Positions 55,086 to 63,960 of a stretch of 64,000 nucleotides of DNA are shown here, one piece after another. The number at the start of each line of letters is the position of its first letter. The first letter of the stretch is position 1. The position numbers were made by a program, and so were the translations under genes. The DNA lies in the NCBI RefSeq assembly GCF_017357385.1, contig NZ_CP071636.1, positions 1 through 64,000 on the forward strand, read 5' to 3'. Below the pieces are notes generated by a model. That model made no database searches and was not told the DNA's origin. It saw only the letters and a program-made list of their open reading frames with translations. This stretch comes from Rhizobium sp. NZLR1. Its GTDB lineage: Bacteria > Pseudomonadota > Alphaproteobacteria > Rhizobiales > Rhizobiaceae.

Positions 55086-55092
55086 TTCTCGG

Positions 55093-56307
55093 TCATTTCC
55101 GCCCCCAGGCCTTGTGAACGAGATCGACGATCTCATTATTGACGGCATCCATCGCCTCCATGGCGCGGTCGTAGGTCGCGCGGGTAAACTGGCTCCGCTC
55201 CACCTCATAAAGCGTCTGGTTGGTCATCGCCGCATCGGAGATCGCGACACTGCGCAACATCGGATTGGTCAACACATGGTTCTTGAACATCGAACGCATG
55301 AAGGCGACCATCTGCGTCTGCGGCCCGTCCTGCGGGTCATAGCGGGTAACAAGATAACGCAGCCAATCGAGATTCATGTTGCCCCCAGCGCCCTTCAGCG
55401 TGTTCAGCACCTCGCCGAGCATCTGCAGAAACTGGCACATCGACATGACGTCGAGCATCTGAGGATGGACGGTGATCAGAACCGCTGTTGCGCCGCAAAT
55501 CGCGCTCATCGTCAAAAAGCCGAGCTGCGGAGGGCAGTCGATGATGACGACATCGTAATCGTCGGCGACCGAGGACAGCGCCTCGTCAAGCCGTGCAAAG
55601 AAGACGCGTCCATAGTCGCCGGCCTTGCCCTGTGCAAGCACCCGCGGCGTATCATGCTCGAATTCCATCAATTCGAGATTGCCCGGCACCAGATGAAGGT
55701 TCGGAAAATTCGTCGGCCGGATGATCTCCCTCAGCGGTCGCCGCTGATCGTCATAGCGAATGGCGGCGTAGAGCGTCTCGTTTTCGTTAACATCGAACTC
55801 AGGCTGAAAACCATGAATGGCGGAGAGAGACGCCTGCGGATCGAGGTCGACGGCAAGCACCCGATGACCAGTCAGGGCAAGATGCTGGGCAAGATGCGCG
55901 GCACTCGTCGTCTTTCCACTGCCGCCCTTGAAGTTGACGACCGCTACGACCTGCAGATGTTCGTTGCCTCGACGATGACTTAGGTAATGGGTTCCGGCAC
56001 GCGTATTGTGTTCGAGGAAGCTGCGCATCTCTTCCATCTGCGCCGCCGTATAAGAGCGACGGCCGGACGGCGTGACCTGGGGAAGAGGGCCCTTGCCCTC
56101 CAGCGACAGATTGCGAAGGTAGCCGCTGGTGACGCCGAGGAAGCGCGCCGTTTCAGCAAGCTGAAACTCGCGCAACCCCTTCAGCGCGCGCGGCGGAAAC
56201 ATTTCGAGCCGATGCTGCTTTAGCTTGTCGGATAGCTCCTGCGCCTGACCAATAATCAGCTGGTCGACATCGGAAATTGCTTTTTCTATCTGCGGTGCCA
56301 TATTCAT
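55093..56307 (-). CDS. repA: RepA partition ATPase (ParA family)
   Basis: 404 residues. An N-terminal helix-turn-helix-like segment (ETARFLGVTSGYLRNLSLEG) is followed by a deviant Walker A NFKGGSGKTTSAAHL near residue 130, Walker A' ending VLAVDLDPQASLSA, and Walker B DVVIIDCPPQLGFL. It drives partition with RepB and represses the repABC promoter. An inverted repeat upstream (56390-56410) may be its operator. Confidence 0.96.
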   Translation of the reverse strand: MNMAPQIEKAISDVDQLIIGQAQELSDKLKQHRLEMFPPRALKGLREFQLAETARFLGVTSGYLRNLSLEGKGPLPQVTPSGRRSYTAAQMEEMRSFLEHNTRAGTHYLSHRRGNEHLQVVAVVNFKGGSGKTTSAAHLAQHLALTGHRVLAVDLDPQASLSAIHGFQPEFDVNENETLYAAIRYDDQRRPLREIIRPTNFPNLHLVPGNLELMEFEHDTPRVLAQGKAGDYGRVFFARLDEALSSVADDYDVVIIDCPPQLGFLTMSAICGATAVLITVHPQMLDVMSMCQFLQMLGEVLNTLKGAGGNMNLDWLRYLVTRYDPQDGPQTQMVAFMRSMFKNHVLTNPMLRSVAISDAAMTNQTLYEVERSQFTRATYDRAMEAMDAVNNEIVDLVHKAWGRK

Positions 56308-56610
56308 GGAAATCTCGGAAATGCGATTTAAAAGCCCTGCGAGCCTAGAAAGCGCATTTAGTCCCGATTCTAGCAGAGTGGCAAGGCAAATAGGGTTAAC
56401 AAGACCCTATCGCTGGGTTGTCCAATCTTTTTCAGAGGCTTGGACATGCGGCCGGTGGCGCTACCGGTGCAGCAAATCGCGTCGTTGCAGACCGAGTCGC
56501 AAGAATAATGGCCACATCGGCATCATAGCCGATCAGAAAAACTGAGAATCGAATTATCGATACGTGCGGCTCCCCGAAGCAAGGCGAGGCATGTGGCAGG
56601 GGAAGGGCAT
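56308..56610. promoter_or_regulatory. repABC control region
   Basis: About 300 gene-free bases upstream of repA. The inverted repeat ATAGGGT-TAACAAG-ACCCTAT (56390-56410) has perfect 7-base arms and is the strongest operator candidate for RepA autorepression. The surrounding AT-rich stretch presumably holds the promoter. Confidence 0.5.
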
Positions 56611-56853
56611 TTAGTGCCGCGTACCGAGCAGGCCGCCGCCATCCTGGCCGCTTTCGTGGGAAAGGGACACGCCGCTTCTGTCGAGATCCTGCATGAGGGC
56701 GCCGAGCGCAAGGTCCAGGCAATAGGCGGAAAATTCGGCATTCAGGTCTCTGGCGTTCTCTCGGGCATAGGCAACGAGCCTGGCGAGCGATACCAGCTCC
56801 TTGAGTTCGTCGTCACTTTTCGGCGCCATCATTGCTTCGGTTGCATCATGCAT
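56611..56853 (-). CDS. Small uncharacterised protein
   Basis: 80 residues; GGAG lies 9 bases before the ATG at 56853. Predicted helical (LKELVSLARLVAYARENARDL, FSAYCLDLALGALMQDL) with an acidic, glycine-rich tail and no signal or membrane helix. Codon composition is normal for the genome, which supports a real gene. It lies between the SARP-type regulator and repA on the same strand. Function unknown. Confidence 0.68.
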   Translation of the reverse strand: MHDATEAMMAPKSDDELKELVSLARLVAYARENARDLNAEFSAYCLDLALGALMQDLDRSGVSLSHESGQDGGGLLGTRH

Positions 56854-56982
56854 TTGAGAATTCTCCGGCTTGCCTTGCCAGCGCCTGCCGACAAAGCAAA
56901 GGCAGCTTAATCCCCTTGAACGAAAGAGGCGCGTGACACGGGCGTGACAGGATTTTTCGGCACCGCTTTCCGGCGTCAGGCC

Positions 56983-58929
56983 TCAGAAGCCGGCCTTGCG
57001 TAGAGCCACGCGATACTGTTCCTTCTGCCATTGCTCTTTGAAAGGAACGACGGAAAGCCATTTGTCGACATCGAAATCCGGATAGATCTCCCGCACTTTG
57101 CGCATATAGATACGCGCGTTTTTCATATCGCCGAGCATCGCCCAGCAGGCAGCCGAAAGCCGGTCCGCCGGGGTGCGGTCGTCCATTGCCGAGATTTGCT
57201 CCAGCGCCTCGGCATAGTGGCCGAGGGCGAAATTCGCGCCCGCCGCCGTCCATAGATAGTCGGTCGGGGTCAGCGGGTTGAGGGAGATGGCCCGCTCGAT
57301 CTTGGCCAATGCATCGGCAGGGCGCGACGCGTGGACGAGCGTATCGGCATAACTTGCAATGCCGTCGGCATAGTGCGGGCTCAGCTCTTCCGCGAGCTTC
57401 AACGCCACGACGCTTTCGTCAAGATCCCCGAGATAAAGTTTGGCAACGCCGAGCTCACGAAAGCCCGCTGCAAGCGACGGATCAGCGACGATTGCCCGGT
57501 TCGCATAGTCCTCCGCAAGTCCGAGCAACTCGCTGTCGCCGCGTGCCGTCAGCAACCATTCGACGAGAAAGGTGCGCGACAATCCGCTGAGCGCAGGGGC
57601 GAAATGTGCGCTGTGCTGAAGCGCCTCGCGGAAAGCCTTTCGGGAGCGGCGAACATCGGGGAGGGCGAGCCGCTTGATATCCCGGAGACCGAGAAGGTAG
57701 CTGTGATAGGCAGCCGAGTTGCCCTCGAAGGAATCGCGCATGGTTTCATGCCGGCGGACCTGCCCGGCAAGCTCTCGAGCGATCTGCCGGGCGATGTCGC
57801 GCCGGTGACTTATCAATTCGTACTTCTCGAGGCTGAAACGTTCGGCCCAGATGACTTCATCGCTGCCGGCATGGATCAGCTGGACAAAGAGCGCACGATT
57901 GCCCGCACGATCGGTCAGCCTCGTGTCGAGAACATAAGTAATCGAATGACGCAGGATCAGCTCAGTTCTGTCGGCATTGCGTGCAATCCGAGCGGCCGTG
58001 TGGGGCGCCACCACCGAAACCGTGTTCAGCGCGCAAAGGCCGATGGTCACGTCCTCGATCAGCGCTTCGGAGAGCATCGGCAAGGCACCCACATCGGTCT
58101 CGCCCGGCGGCAGCAGCACCAGACGGGGCAGGGGACCAGGAACTCGAACGTCGCCGTCGCTGAGCGGCATCGCAACGCTCTGCGCAGGTTGACCACCTGC
58201 AAAGATTTTGCGGACCTCTGCCAGCGCCTGGACATCAAGGCCGATATCGAATTTGCTTTCCAGCTGATGTTTGCTGGTCTCGAAAAGGCGGCGCGCTTTC
58301 TCCAACTGTCCTTCGGACTCGTAGGCATCGAGAAGGATACGACGAATGTTCTCGTCATCCGGGGCCTCGCGAAAAATCCTAAGCGCCGCCTCCTTGATCA
58401 GGCTCACATCCTCTCGCGACCGGGCCGCCGGCAGCGCCGTCTTCAGCGCATCCACCAAGATTGCCATATGCCTGTCGCGCTGGCCGGCGATCCATTGCCG
58501 CGTACCGACGCTTTGGTCGGCGAGCCCCGCCAGGAAATCCTGGCGAAGGATAGTAACCAGTCGCCGCAGCTTGCCAAGGGCGTCGTCGCTGTCGTGATTG
58601 ACGAGTTCGGAGAGATCACCAGCAAATGCGTCCGGCCTGACCCGCACACCGGTCGCCGTGAAGATCAGAAGTTCGGTACCGAGCTGGGTCTGACGCGCCT
58701 GGACACGCGATATGGTCTTGCGCAGGTTGGCCATGATGTCAGAATTGTCATGGCTGTCCCACAAGAACCGCGCCAGCGCCGAGCGCGGAAATTCGCTCCC
58801 AGCCCCTTCGCGCAGATCACGGTCCAGCAAATAACAAATCGCCAATAGGCCCTTTTCCGGAAAAGCCGCTGGTTTCCCGGCCGGGTCGATCAACCGCAAC
58901 TCACCAAATGACTCGAGCCGGAGTTTCAT
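56983..58929 (-). CDS. SARP/BTAD-type transcriptional regulator with TPR repeats
   Basis: 648 residues. N-terminal OmpR/SARP-like winged helix (MKLRLESFGELRLIDPAGKPAAFPEKGLLAICYLL), then a BTAD-like helical domain (~100-250: DDENIRRILLDAYESEGQLEKARRLFETSKHQLE). A middle domain (~265-390) resembles the FlgO/adenylate-cyclase-associated sensor seen in HilA-like proteins. C-terminal TPR repeats (~400-640) include GELGVAKLYLGDLDESVVALKLAEELSPHYADG-type units. It is probably a plasmid-borne transcription activator. Its start is 14 bases after the Xre gene stop, so they form an operon. Confidence 0.85.
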   Translation of the reverse strand: MKLRLESFGELRLIDPAGKPAAFPEKGLLAICYLLDRDLREGAGSEFPRSALARFLWDSHDNSDIMANLRKTISRVQARQTQLGTELLIFTATGVRVRPDAFAGDLSELVNHDSDDALGKLRRLVTILRQDFLAGLADQSVGTRQWIAGQRDRHMAILVDALKTALPAARSREDVSLIKEAALRIFREAPDDENIRRILLDAYESEGQLEKARRLFETSKHQLESKFDIGLDVQALAEVRKIFAGGQPAQSVAMPLSDGDVRVPGPLPRLVLLPPGETDVGALPMLSEALIEDVTIGLCALNTVSVVAPHTAARIARNADRTELILRHSITYVLDTRLTDRAGNRALFVQLIHAGSDEVIWAERFSLEKYELISHRRDIARQIARELAGQVRRHETMRDSFEGNSAAYHSYLLGLRDIKRLALPDVRRSRKAFREALQHSAHFAPALSGLSRTFLVEWLLTARGDSELLGLAEDYANRAIVADPSLAAGFRELGVAKLYLGDLDESVVALKLAEELSPHYADGIASYADTLVHASRPADALAKIERAISLNPLTPTDYLWTAAGANFALGHYAEALEQISAMDDRTPADRLSAACWAMLGDMKNARIYMRKVREIYPDFDVDKWLSVVPFKEQWQKEQYRVALRKAGF

Positions 58930-58943
58930 GCGAATATGCCTGA

Positions 58944-59402
58944 CTATTCTCCAAGCGGAAGGCTGATATCCGCTGCGGAGGCGCCCAATGTTACACTGCG
59001 GCTTTCCGTCTGCGCCATTGCCTTCACCAGTGCAATGACTGATTCACGGATTTTCCGGTCGGCAATCTTCAGAAAAGCACGATTGAGCACCAATCCCTCT
59101 TTCGTTCTGAGGAATTCGACGACGGGATCGGTGTTTGCGGGCAGTTCCAACCCTTGCAACGTCAACGGCTCGGAATTTTCCTGTTCAAAGAAGAAGCTCG
59201 GCGACGTATGAAGCACCTCGGCTATGCGCTGCAGACGGCTCGCGCCGATGCGGTTGATGCCCTTCTCGTATTTCTGAACCTGCTGGAAGGTCACGCCGAT
59301 TTGGTCGGCAAGCCGTTCCTGGCTCATTCCGAGCAACTGCCGGCGCATTCTTATGCGCGCTCCGACATAGCCGTCTATCGCATTCGGTGTCTTGACATTC
59401 AT
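58944..59402 (-). CDS. Xre-family regulator, PraR/PhrR-like
   Basis: 152 residues. The helix-turn-helix reads GARIRMRRQLLGMSQERLADQIGVTFQQVQKYEKGINRIGASRLQRIAEVL, the same layout as rhizobial PraR, followed by SFFFEQ and a C-terminal helical region. Chromosomal PraR represses quorum sensing and biofilm genes; a plasmid paralogue might act on shared targets. First gene of a two-gene operon with the SARP-type regulator. Confidence 0.9.
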   Translation of the reverse strand: MNVKTPNAIDGYVGARIRMRRQLLGMSQERLADQIGVTFQQVQKYEKGINRIGASRLQRIAEVLHTSPSFFFEQENSEPLTLQGLELPANTDPVVEFLRTKEGLVLNRAFLKIADRKIRESVIALVKAMAQTESRSVTLGASAADISLPLGE

Positions 59403-59757
59403 CGTGTGTTTTCAGCCTCAATCGCATTTTCCATCACCGCAGCTGTAGTATCTCGCGCCCCAGTTTTCCATGGTTGTTTTTACATCGTAGGCTATATACG
59501 CCGCGATGGCGATCGATTGTGGTATGAAAGCCCCTCAAGTCAGAGGTGAAGCGACGCAGCCTTAGGCTGCAAAAGGGCAAATCGAACAAAAGCCGTACCG
59601 ATCCTGATGAAATGGGACTGTGATTACCCCCTGGCTTACGCTAAATGCACTTCATCGACCGTCGCTTGATCATCTCTCCCAGCCCCGATCGCCCGACATC
59701 CATCGAACAAAAGCGACGCGGCACGGCAACCAACCGGGCCGTTCAGGAGGAATGTCC
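59403..59757. other. Divergent intergenic region
   Basis: About 355 bases between the Xre gene and the MFS pump gene. No gene recognised; it must carry both promoters. No strong inverted repeat was spotted by eye. Confidence 0.45.
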
Positions 59758-60960
59758 ATGGCAACCGTTGCCGAGACCGCGCCCCGTTTCCAAAAAACAA
59801 CGATGTCCATCCTGGTGGCGGTCAGCTTCTGCCATATGCTGAATGACATAATGCAGTCGCTGCTCGCCTCGCTCTACCCGCTGTTCAAGGCGAACTACGA
59901 TCTCGATTTTGTTCAAATCGGCCTCCTGACGATGACCTTCCAGGTCACCGCTTCACTGCTGCAGCCACTGGTCGGCGTCGTCACCGACCGCTGGCCGATG
60001 CCCTATTCCCTGCCAGTCGGCATGGCGAGCACCTTCTGCGGCCTCATCCTGCTTGGCAACGCCGGCAGCTTCGCATTGCTGCTCGTCGCCGCCAGCCTGA
60101 TCGGCTTCGGTTCGGCGGTCTTCCATCCGGAATCCTCGCGCGTCGCCCGTCTTGCCTCCGGCGGTCGCCACGGTTTTGCGCAGTCGTTCTTCCAGGTCGG
60201 TGGTAATGCCGGCCAGGCGCTCGGCCCGCTGCTCGCTGCCTTTATAGTGCTGCCGCTCGGCCAGCACAGCGTCTCCTGGTTCGCCGCCATCGCCATGGTC
60301 GGCATGGTCGTGCTGAGCTGGGTCGGCAACTGGTACATGAGCCACAGGCGCCAGAACGCCAGCAAGCCGGCGGCAAGCCGGACCCTGCCGCTGCCGCAGA
60401 ACAGGGTTGTCTGGGCGCTGCTGATTCTCGTCCTGCTGACGGCAACAAAGAATGTCTACATGGCGAGCGTGTCGAGCTATTTCACCTTTTATGTCATCGA
60501 CAAGTTTGCGCTGAGCATACAGCAGGCACAGCTGATGCTCTTTCTGTTCCTTGGCTCGGTCGCCGTCGGCACGTTCCTCGGTGGACCGATCGGCGATCGC
60601 TTCGGCGCCCGTTTCGTCATCTGGTTCTCAATCCTCGGCGTCATTCCTTTCGCGCTTCTCCTGCCCTATGCGAACCTTTTCTGGACCGGCATCCTCAGCG
60701 TCGTCATCGGCCTGATCTTCGCTTCGGCCTTCTCGGCGATCGTGGTCTTCGCCCAGGAACTGGTGCCTGGGCGCGTCGGCCTGATTGCCGGCGTCTTTTT
60801 CGGCTTTGCATTCGGGGCAGGGGGGCTTGGCGCAGCATTGCTCGGCAGTTTCGCCGATACTCACGGCATCGACTTCGTCTACCGCGTCTGCTCCTACCTG
60901 CCGCTGCTCGGCCTCCTGACGGTCTTCCTGCCGCGCATTCCCAAGCAGAAACCTGCCTGA
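59758..60960 (+). CDS. MFS transporter, fosmidomycin-resistance (Fsr) type
   Basis: 400 residues. The ATG at 59758 is seven bases after AGGAGG, whereas the ATG two codons earlier would leave only one base. Twelve membrane helices; SFCHMLNDIMQSLLASLYPLFKANYDLDFVQIGLL and FHPESSRVARLASGGRHGFAQSFFQVGGNAGQALGPLLAA are diagnostic of the Fsr branch. It probably exports a phosphonate or another toxic compound. Monocistronic. Confidence 0.9.
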   Translation: MATVAETAPRFQKTTMSILVAVSFCHMLNDIMQSLLASLYPLFKANYDLDFVQIGLLTMTFQVTASLLQPLVGVVTDRWPMPYSLPVGMASTFCGLILLGNAGSFALLLVAASLIGFGSAVFHPESSRVARLASGGRHGFAQSFFQVGGNAGQALGPLLAAFIVLPLGQHSVSWFAAIAMVGMVVLSWVGNWYMSHRRQNASKPAASRTLPLPQNRVVWALLILVLLTATKNVYMASVSSYFTFYVIDKFALSIQQAQLMLFLFLGSVAVGTFLGGPIGDRFGARFVIWFSILGVIPFALLLPYANLFWTGILSVVIGLIFASAFSAIVVFAQELVPGRVGLIAGVFFGFAFGAGGLGAALLGSFADTHGIDFVYRVCSYLPLLGLLTVFLPRIPKQKPA

Positions 60961-61153
60961 GGCGATATCGCCCCGGACGGTATCGAGCCCGAAGCATCAG
61001 GCGATTTCAGACGCTATGATCACTCACGGGATGAACGTATTTTTCTCTTCCCATAGGGCGGGAGGGATCACCATTCCTTTAATCCACTATTTTTATAGAT
61101 AATATTCGTCCGATGATACCGCCGGTCTCGGCATGATATTGGAAGGAAACGGC

Positions 61154-61714
61154 ATGTCTGCTTACAAACTGGTTGGCCTTGCGGGTAGCTTCAACCGCCC
61201 CTCGAAGACCTTAGCGCTTGTCGAAAACATTGCCGGCCTCGCCGGTGCGACATACGGCTTCGACAACACCCTCTACGACCTCACCGATGTCGGCCCCTCG
61301 CTTGGCCAGGCGCTGCGCCGTGACGATCTCGACATTCGCGCAAAGGAAGTCATCGACGACATCGTCAATGCCGATCTGCTGGTCATCGGAGCGCCGACCT
61401 ACAAGGGCAGCTATCCCGGCCTCTTCAAGCATCTGATCGACCTGATCGACCCGCATGAGTTGCGCGCCAAACCAATCATCATCACCGCGACCGGCGGCGG
61501 CGAGCGCCATGCACTGATGGTCGAGCATCAGTTGCGCCCGCTCTTTGGCTTCTTCATGTCGCATACGCTGCCGACGGCCGTCTACGCGTCCGACCGCGAC
61601 TTCACCGATTACCGTGTCGCATCCGAACCGCTTTCCAACCGCATCACCGAGGTTGTCGGTGAGCTCGCGGCCTTCTTTCCCAGCCGGGGTCACGCTCTTA
61701 TCGCTGCCGAATGA
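61154..61714 (+). CDS. msuE: NAD(P)H-dependent FMN reductase (MsuE-like)
   Basis: 186 residues from the ATG at 61154 (GGAAGGAAAC ahead). Flavodoxin-like fold: LAGSFNRPSKTLALV binds FMN phosphate, GAPTYKGSYPGLFKHLIDLID is the family core, and TATGGGERHALMVEHQLRPLFGFF follows. MsuE supplies reduced flavin to alkanesulfonate/methanesulfonate monooxygenases during sulfur limitation. A terminator follows, and the methionine transporter starts 241 bases downstream, so a sulfur theme is plausible. Confidence 0.86.
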   Translation: MSAYKLVGLAGSFNRPSKTLALVENIAGLAGATYGFDNTLYDLTDVGPSLGQALRRDDLDIRAKEVIDDIVNADLLVIGAPTYKGSYPGLFKHLIDLIDPHELRAKPIIITATGGGERHALMVEHQLRPLFGFFMSHTLPTAVYASDRDFTDYRVASEPLSNRITEVVGELAAFFPSRGHALIAAE

Positions 61715-61730
61715 AGAGTGTCGGAACTTT

Positions 61731-61766
61731 AAAACGGCGCCCGCTGAGGCGCCGTTTTCGTTTTTA
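61731..61766 (+). terminator. Rho-independent terminator after msuE
   Basis: Perfect stem AAAACGGCGCC / GGCGCCGTTTT with a 6-base loop, followed by CGTTTTT. Confidence 0.88.
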
Positions 61767-61955
61767 GGACCCATTCGGAAGCCGTCATGGTTCACAAATT
61801 TGATGGAAATTTATCCTGCCGATATCGATGGCAGGGCAAGAGTTTTTCCGACCCTTCCTCCACATCAGACATTCGTGCTTCGCGCCCGATAGGCGCATTT
61901 GCCATGATCGGCCAGCTCGGGGCGCTTGGCCTCATTCAGTCAGACGGGATATAAA

Positions 61956-62786
61956 ATGACCAAGAATAAAAATCACGGCCTCCACCTTTCGCGCCGCGCA
62001 ACTCTTGCCGCCGTTTCCGCCGCCGCGCTCTTTGCCTTTGCAGTGCCCGCTCCCTCCTTTGCCGAGGATAAGTCGATCAAGGTCGGCATCATGGCCGGCG
62101 AAGAGGAAGACATCTGGCGCGTGGTCACGAGCGAGGCTGCCAAGAATGGCCTCAAGATCGAGACCATCACCTTCAACGACTATACGCAGCCGAATGAAGC
62201 GCTGGAGCGTGGCGAACTTGACGCCAACGCCTTCCAGCACCAGCCCTATCTCGACAACCAGATCAAACAACACGGTTATCATATCGTTCGCGTCGGATAT
62301 ACCGGGGTCTGGCCGATCGGCCTCTACACCAAGAAGTACAAATCCGTCGGCGAGATCCCCGAAGGCGCGGTCATCGGCGTGCCTAACGATCCCTCGAACG
62401 AAGGCCGGGCGCTGCGCGTTCTCCAGAGCGAAGGGTTGATTAAACTCAACGACGGCACAGGCATTCTGGCAACGGTCGCCGATGTCAGCGACAACCCGAA
62501 GAAGATCGAGATCAAGGAACTCGATGCCGGCATCGTTGGCCGTTCGATCGATGATCTGGACGCCGGGGTCGTCAACACCGACTGGGCGCTGAAGAGCGGT
62601 CTTTCGCCGGCCGAGCGCATTGCCCAGGAGCCGATCGCCGATAATCCCTACCGCAACTTCATTGCCGTCAAAGACGAGAATAAGGACGCCGAGTGGGTCA
62701 AGACGCTTGTCTCTTCCTATCAGAACGATACCGTCAAGGCCGAGTTCGACAAGGTCTACAAGGGAACGGGTCTCAGCGCCTATTGA
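61956..62786 (+). CDS. metQ: Methionine ABC transporter substrate-binding protein MetQ
   Basis: 276 residues from the ATG at 61956. Signal peptide with an SRR motif (LSRRATLAAVSAAALFAFAVPAPSFAED); no lipobox Cys, so it is a free periplasmic form. NlpA/MetQ blocks are intact: NDYTQPNEALERGELDANAFQHQPYLD and IGVPNDPSNEGRALRVLQSEGLI. It delivers methionine (or an analogue) to MetN/MetI. An 88-base gap with a GC-rich hairpin precedes metN. Confidence 0.92.
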   Translation: MTKNKNHGLHLSRRATLAAVSAAALFAFAVPAPSFAEDKSIKVGIMAGEEEDIWRVVTSEAAKNGLKIETITFNDYTQPNEALERGELDANAFQHQPYLDNQIKQHGYHIVRVGYTGVWPIGLYTKKYKSVGEIPEGAVIGVPNDPSNEGRALRVLQSEGLIKLNDGTGILATVADVSDNPKKIEIKELDAGIVGRSIDDLDAGVVNTDWALKSGLSPAERIAQEPIADNPYRNFIAVKDENKDAEWVKTLVSSYQNDTVKAEFDKVYKGTGLSAY

Positions 62787-62820
62787 CCCGAAATTGGGCC
62801 GGGGTTAAGGCCTGCCGAGA

Positions 62821-62850
62821 GGCGGTCCGGGGGTTCTTGCCCGGGCCGCC
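62821..62850 (+). promoter_or_regulatory. GC-rich hairpin between metQ and metN
   Basis: GGCGGTCCGGG...CCCGGGCCGCC forms an 11-base stem with one internal mismatch, followed by TTCCGTGTTTG. It is probably a partial terminator or stabiliser that keeps the binding protein in excess of the ATPase. Confidence 0.55.
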
Positions 62851-62874
62851 TTCCGTGTTTGCAAGGAAAAACAC

Positions 62875-63960
62875 ATGAATTCCTTTGTTTCCACCACGGT
62901 GATCGAGGCACAGCCGCAAGCGGCGGTCGAAGAAGTGGTGAGGCTTAACGACGTCAAGCGGCGGTTCGGAGCCACGGCCGCCCTTGACGGTATTTCACTG
63001 ACGGTCAGAAAAGGCGAGATCCTCGGTATCATCGGCCGTAGCGGTGCCGGCAAATCGACGCTGATCCGCTGCCTGAACGGCCTGGAGCGCGCCGATAGCG
63101 GCGAGATCCTGATCGAAGGCCGCGACATCACCGGACTTGCAGAACAGGAACTGCAGCCGCTGCGCCGCCGCATCGGCATGATCTTCCAGCACTTCAACCT
63201 GCTTTCGGCCAAGACCGTCGAGGAAAACGTCGCGTTGCCGCTGAAAATCGAGGGCATTGCAAAGAACGAGCGCTTAAAACGGGCGTACGAGTTGCTCGAT
63301 TTGGTCGGTCTTGCCGACAAGGCGAAAGCCTATCCCTCATCGCTGTCCGGCGGTCAGAAACAACGCGTCGGTATTGCCCGGGCGCTTGCGGCACGCCCAG
63401 CACTGCTGCTGTCCGACGAGGCGACGTCGGCGCTCGATCCGGAAACGACCCGGTCGATCCTGGCGCTGCTGAAGGACATCAACCGTAAGCTTGAACTGAC
63501 CATTCTGCTGATCACCCATGAGATGGAAGTGGTGCGCGGCATTGCCGATCGCGTGGCGGTCATCGATGCCGGGCGGATCGTCGAGGAAGGGCAGGTATGG
63601 TCGGTCTTTGCCAACCCTAACGCTGATATCACCGCAAGCCTGCTCGGCGGCATCCGTCCGCAGCTTCCGGATCACATCGCCAGCCGGCTGTCGGCAACAA
63701 CAGGCAGCGACGCAATCCTCAGCGTCGATCTCGCCGGACCTGAAGCGCAGGGTGCGCTGTTTGCCGAACTCTCGGCGGCGCTGCCGCATTCCTTCCGGCT
63801 CGTGCATGGCGGCATCGATCATATTCAGAACCAGCCGGTGGCGCGGTTCTTCATCGCCATTCCCATGCGCGACCCTGCGCTTGCCGGAAAGGTCGAACAA
63901 TTCCTGACGGCCCGGTCCGCCCGGGTGGAGGTGCTTGGTTATGACACCGATCATGCTTGA
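62875..63960 (+). CDS. metN: Methionine ABC transporter ATP-binding protein MetN
   Basis: 361 residues. Walker A GRSGAGKSTLIRC, Q-loop QHFNLL, signature LSGGQKQRVGIARAL, Walker B LLLSDEATSALD, H-loop LITHEMEVV. The C-terminal ~90 residues form a NIL-type methionine-sensing domain (HGGIDHIQNQPVARFFIAI). Compared with E. coli MetN it has an N-terminal extension of about 20 residues. Its end overlaps the metI start. Confidence 0.94.
   Translation: MNSFVSTTVIEAQPQAAVEEVVRLNDVKRRFGATAALDGISLTVRKGEILGIIGRSGAGKSTLIRCLNGLERADSGEILIEGRDITGLAEQELQPLRRRIGMIFQHFNLLSAKTVEENVALPLKIEGIAKNERLKRAYELLDLVGLADKAKAYPSSLSGGQKQRVGIARALAARPALLLSDEATSALDPETTRSILALLKDINRKLELTILLITHEMEVVRGIADRVAVIDAGRIVEEGQVWSVFANPNADITASLLGGIRPQLPDHIASRLSATTGSDAILSVDLAGPEAQGALFAELSAALPHSFRLVHGGIDHIQNQPVARFFIAIPMRDPALAGKVEQFLTARSARVEVLGYDTDHA

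Noticed and set aside
57331..58848. About 500-codon open frame on the + strand opposite the SARP/TPR regulator
   Set aside because: No motif or start signal; the opposite strand encodes recognisable domains throughout.
61767..61955. Possible SAM riboswitch upstream of metQ
   Set aside because: I looked for the SAM-II core and pseudoknot pattern and could not find a convincing match by eye.
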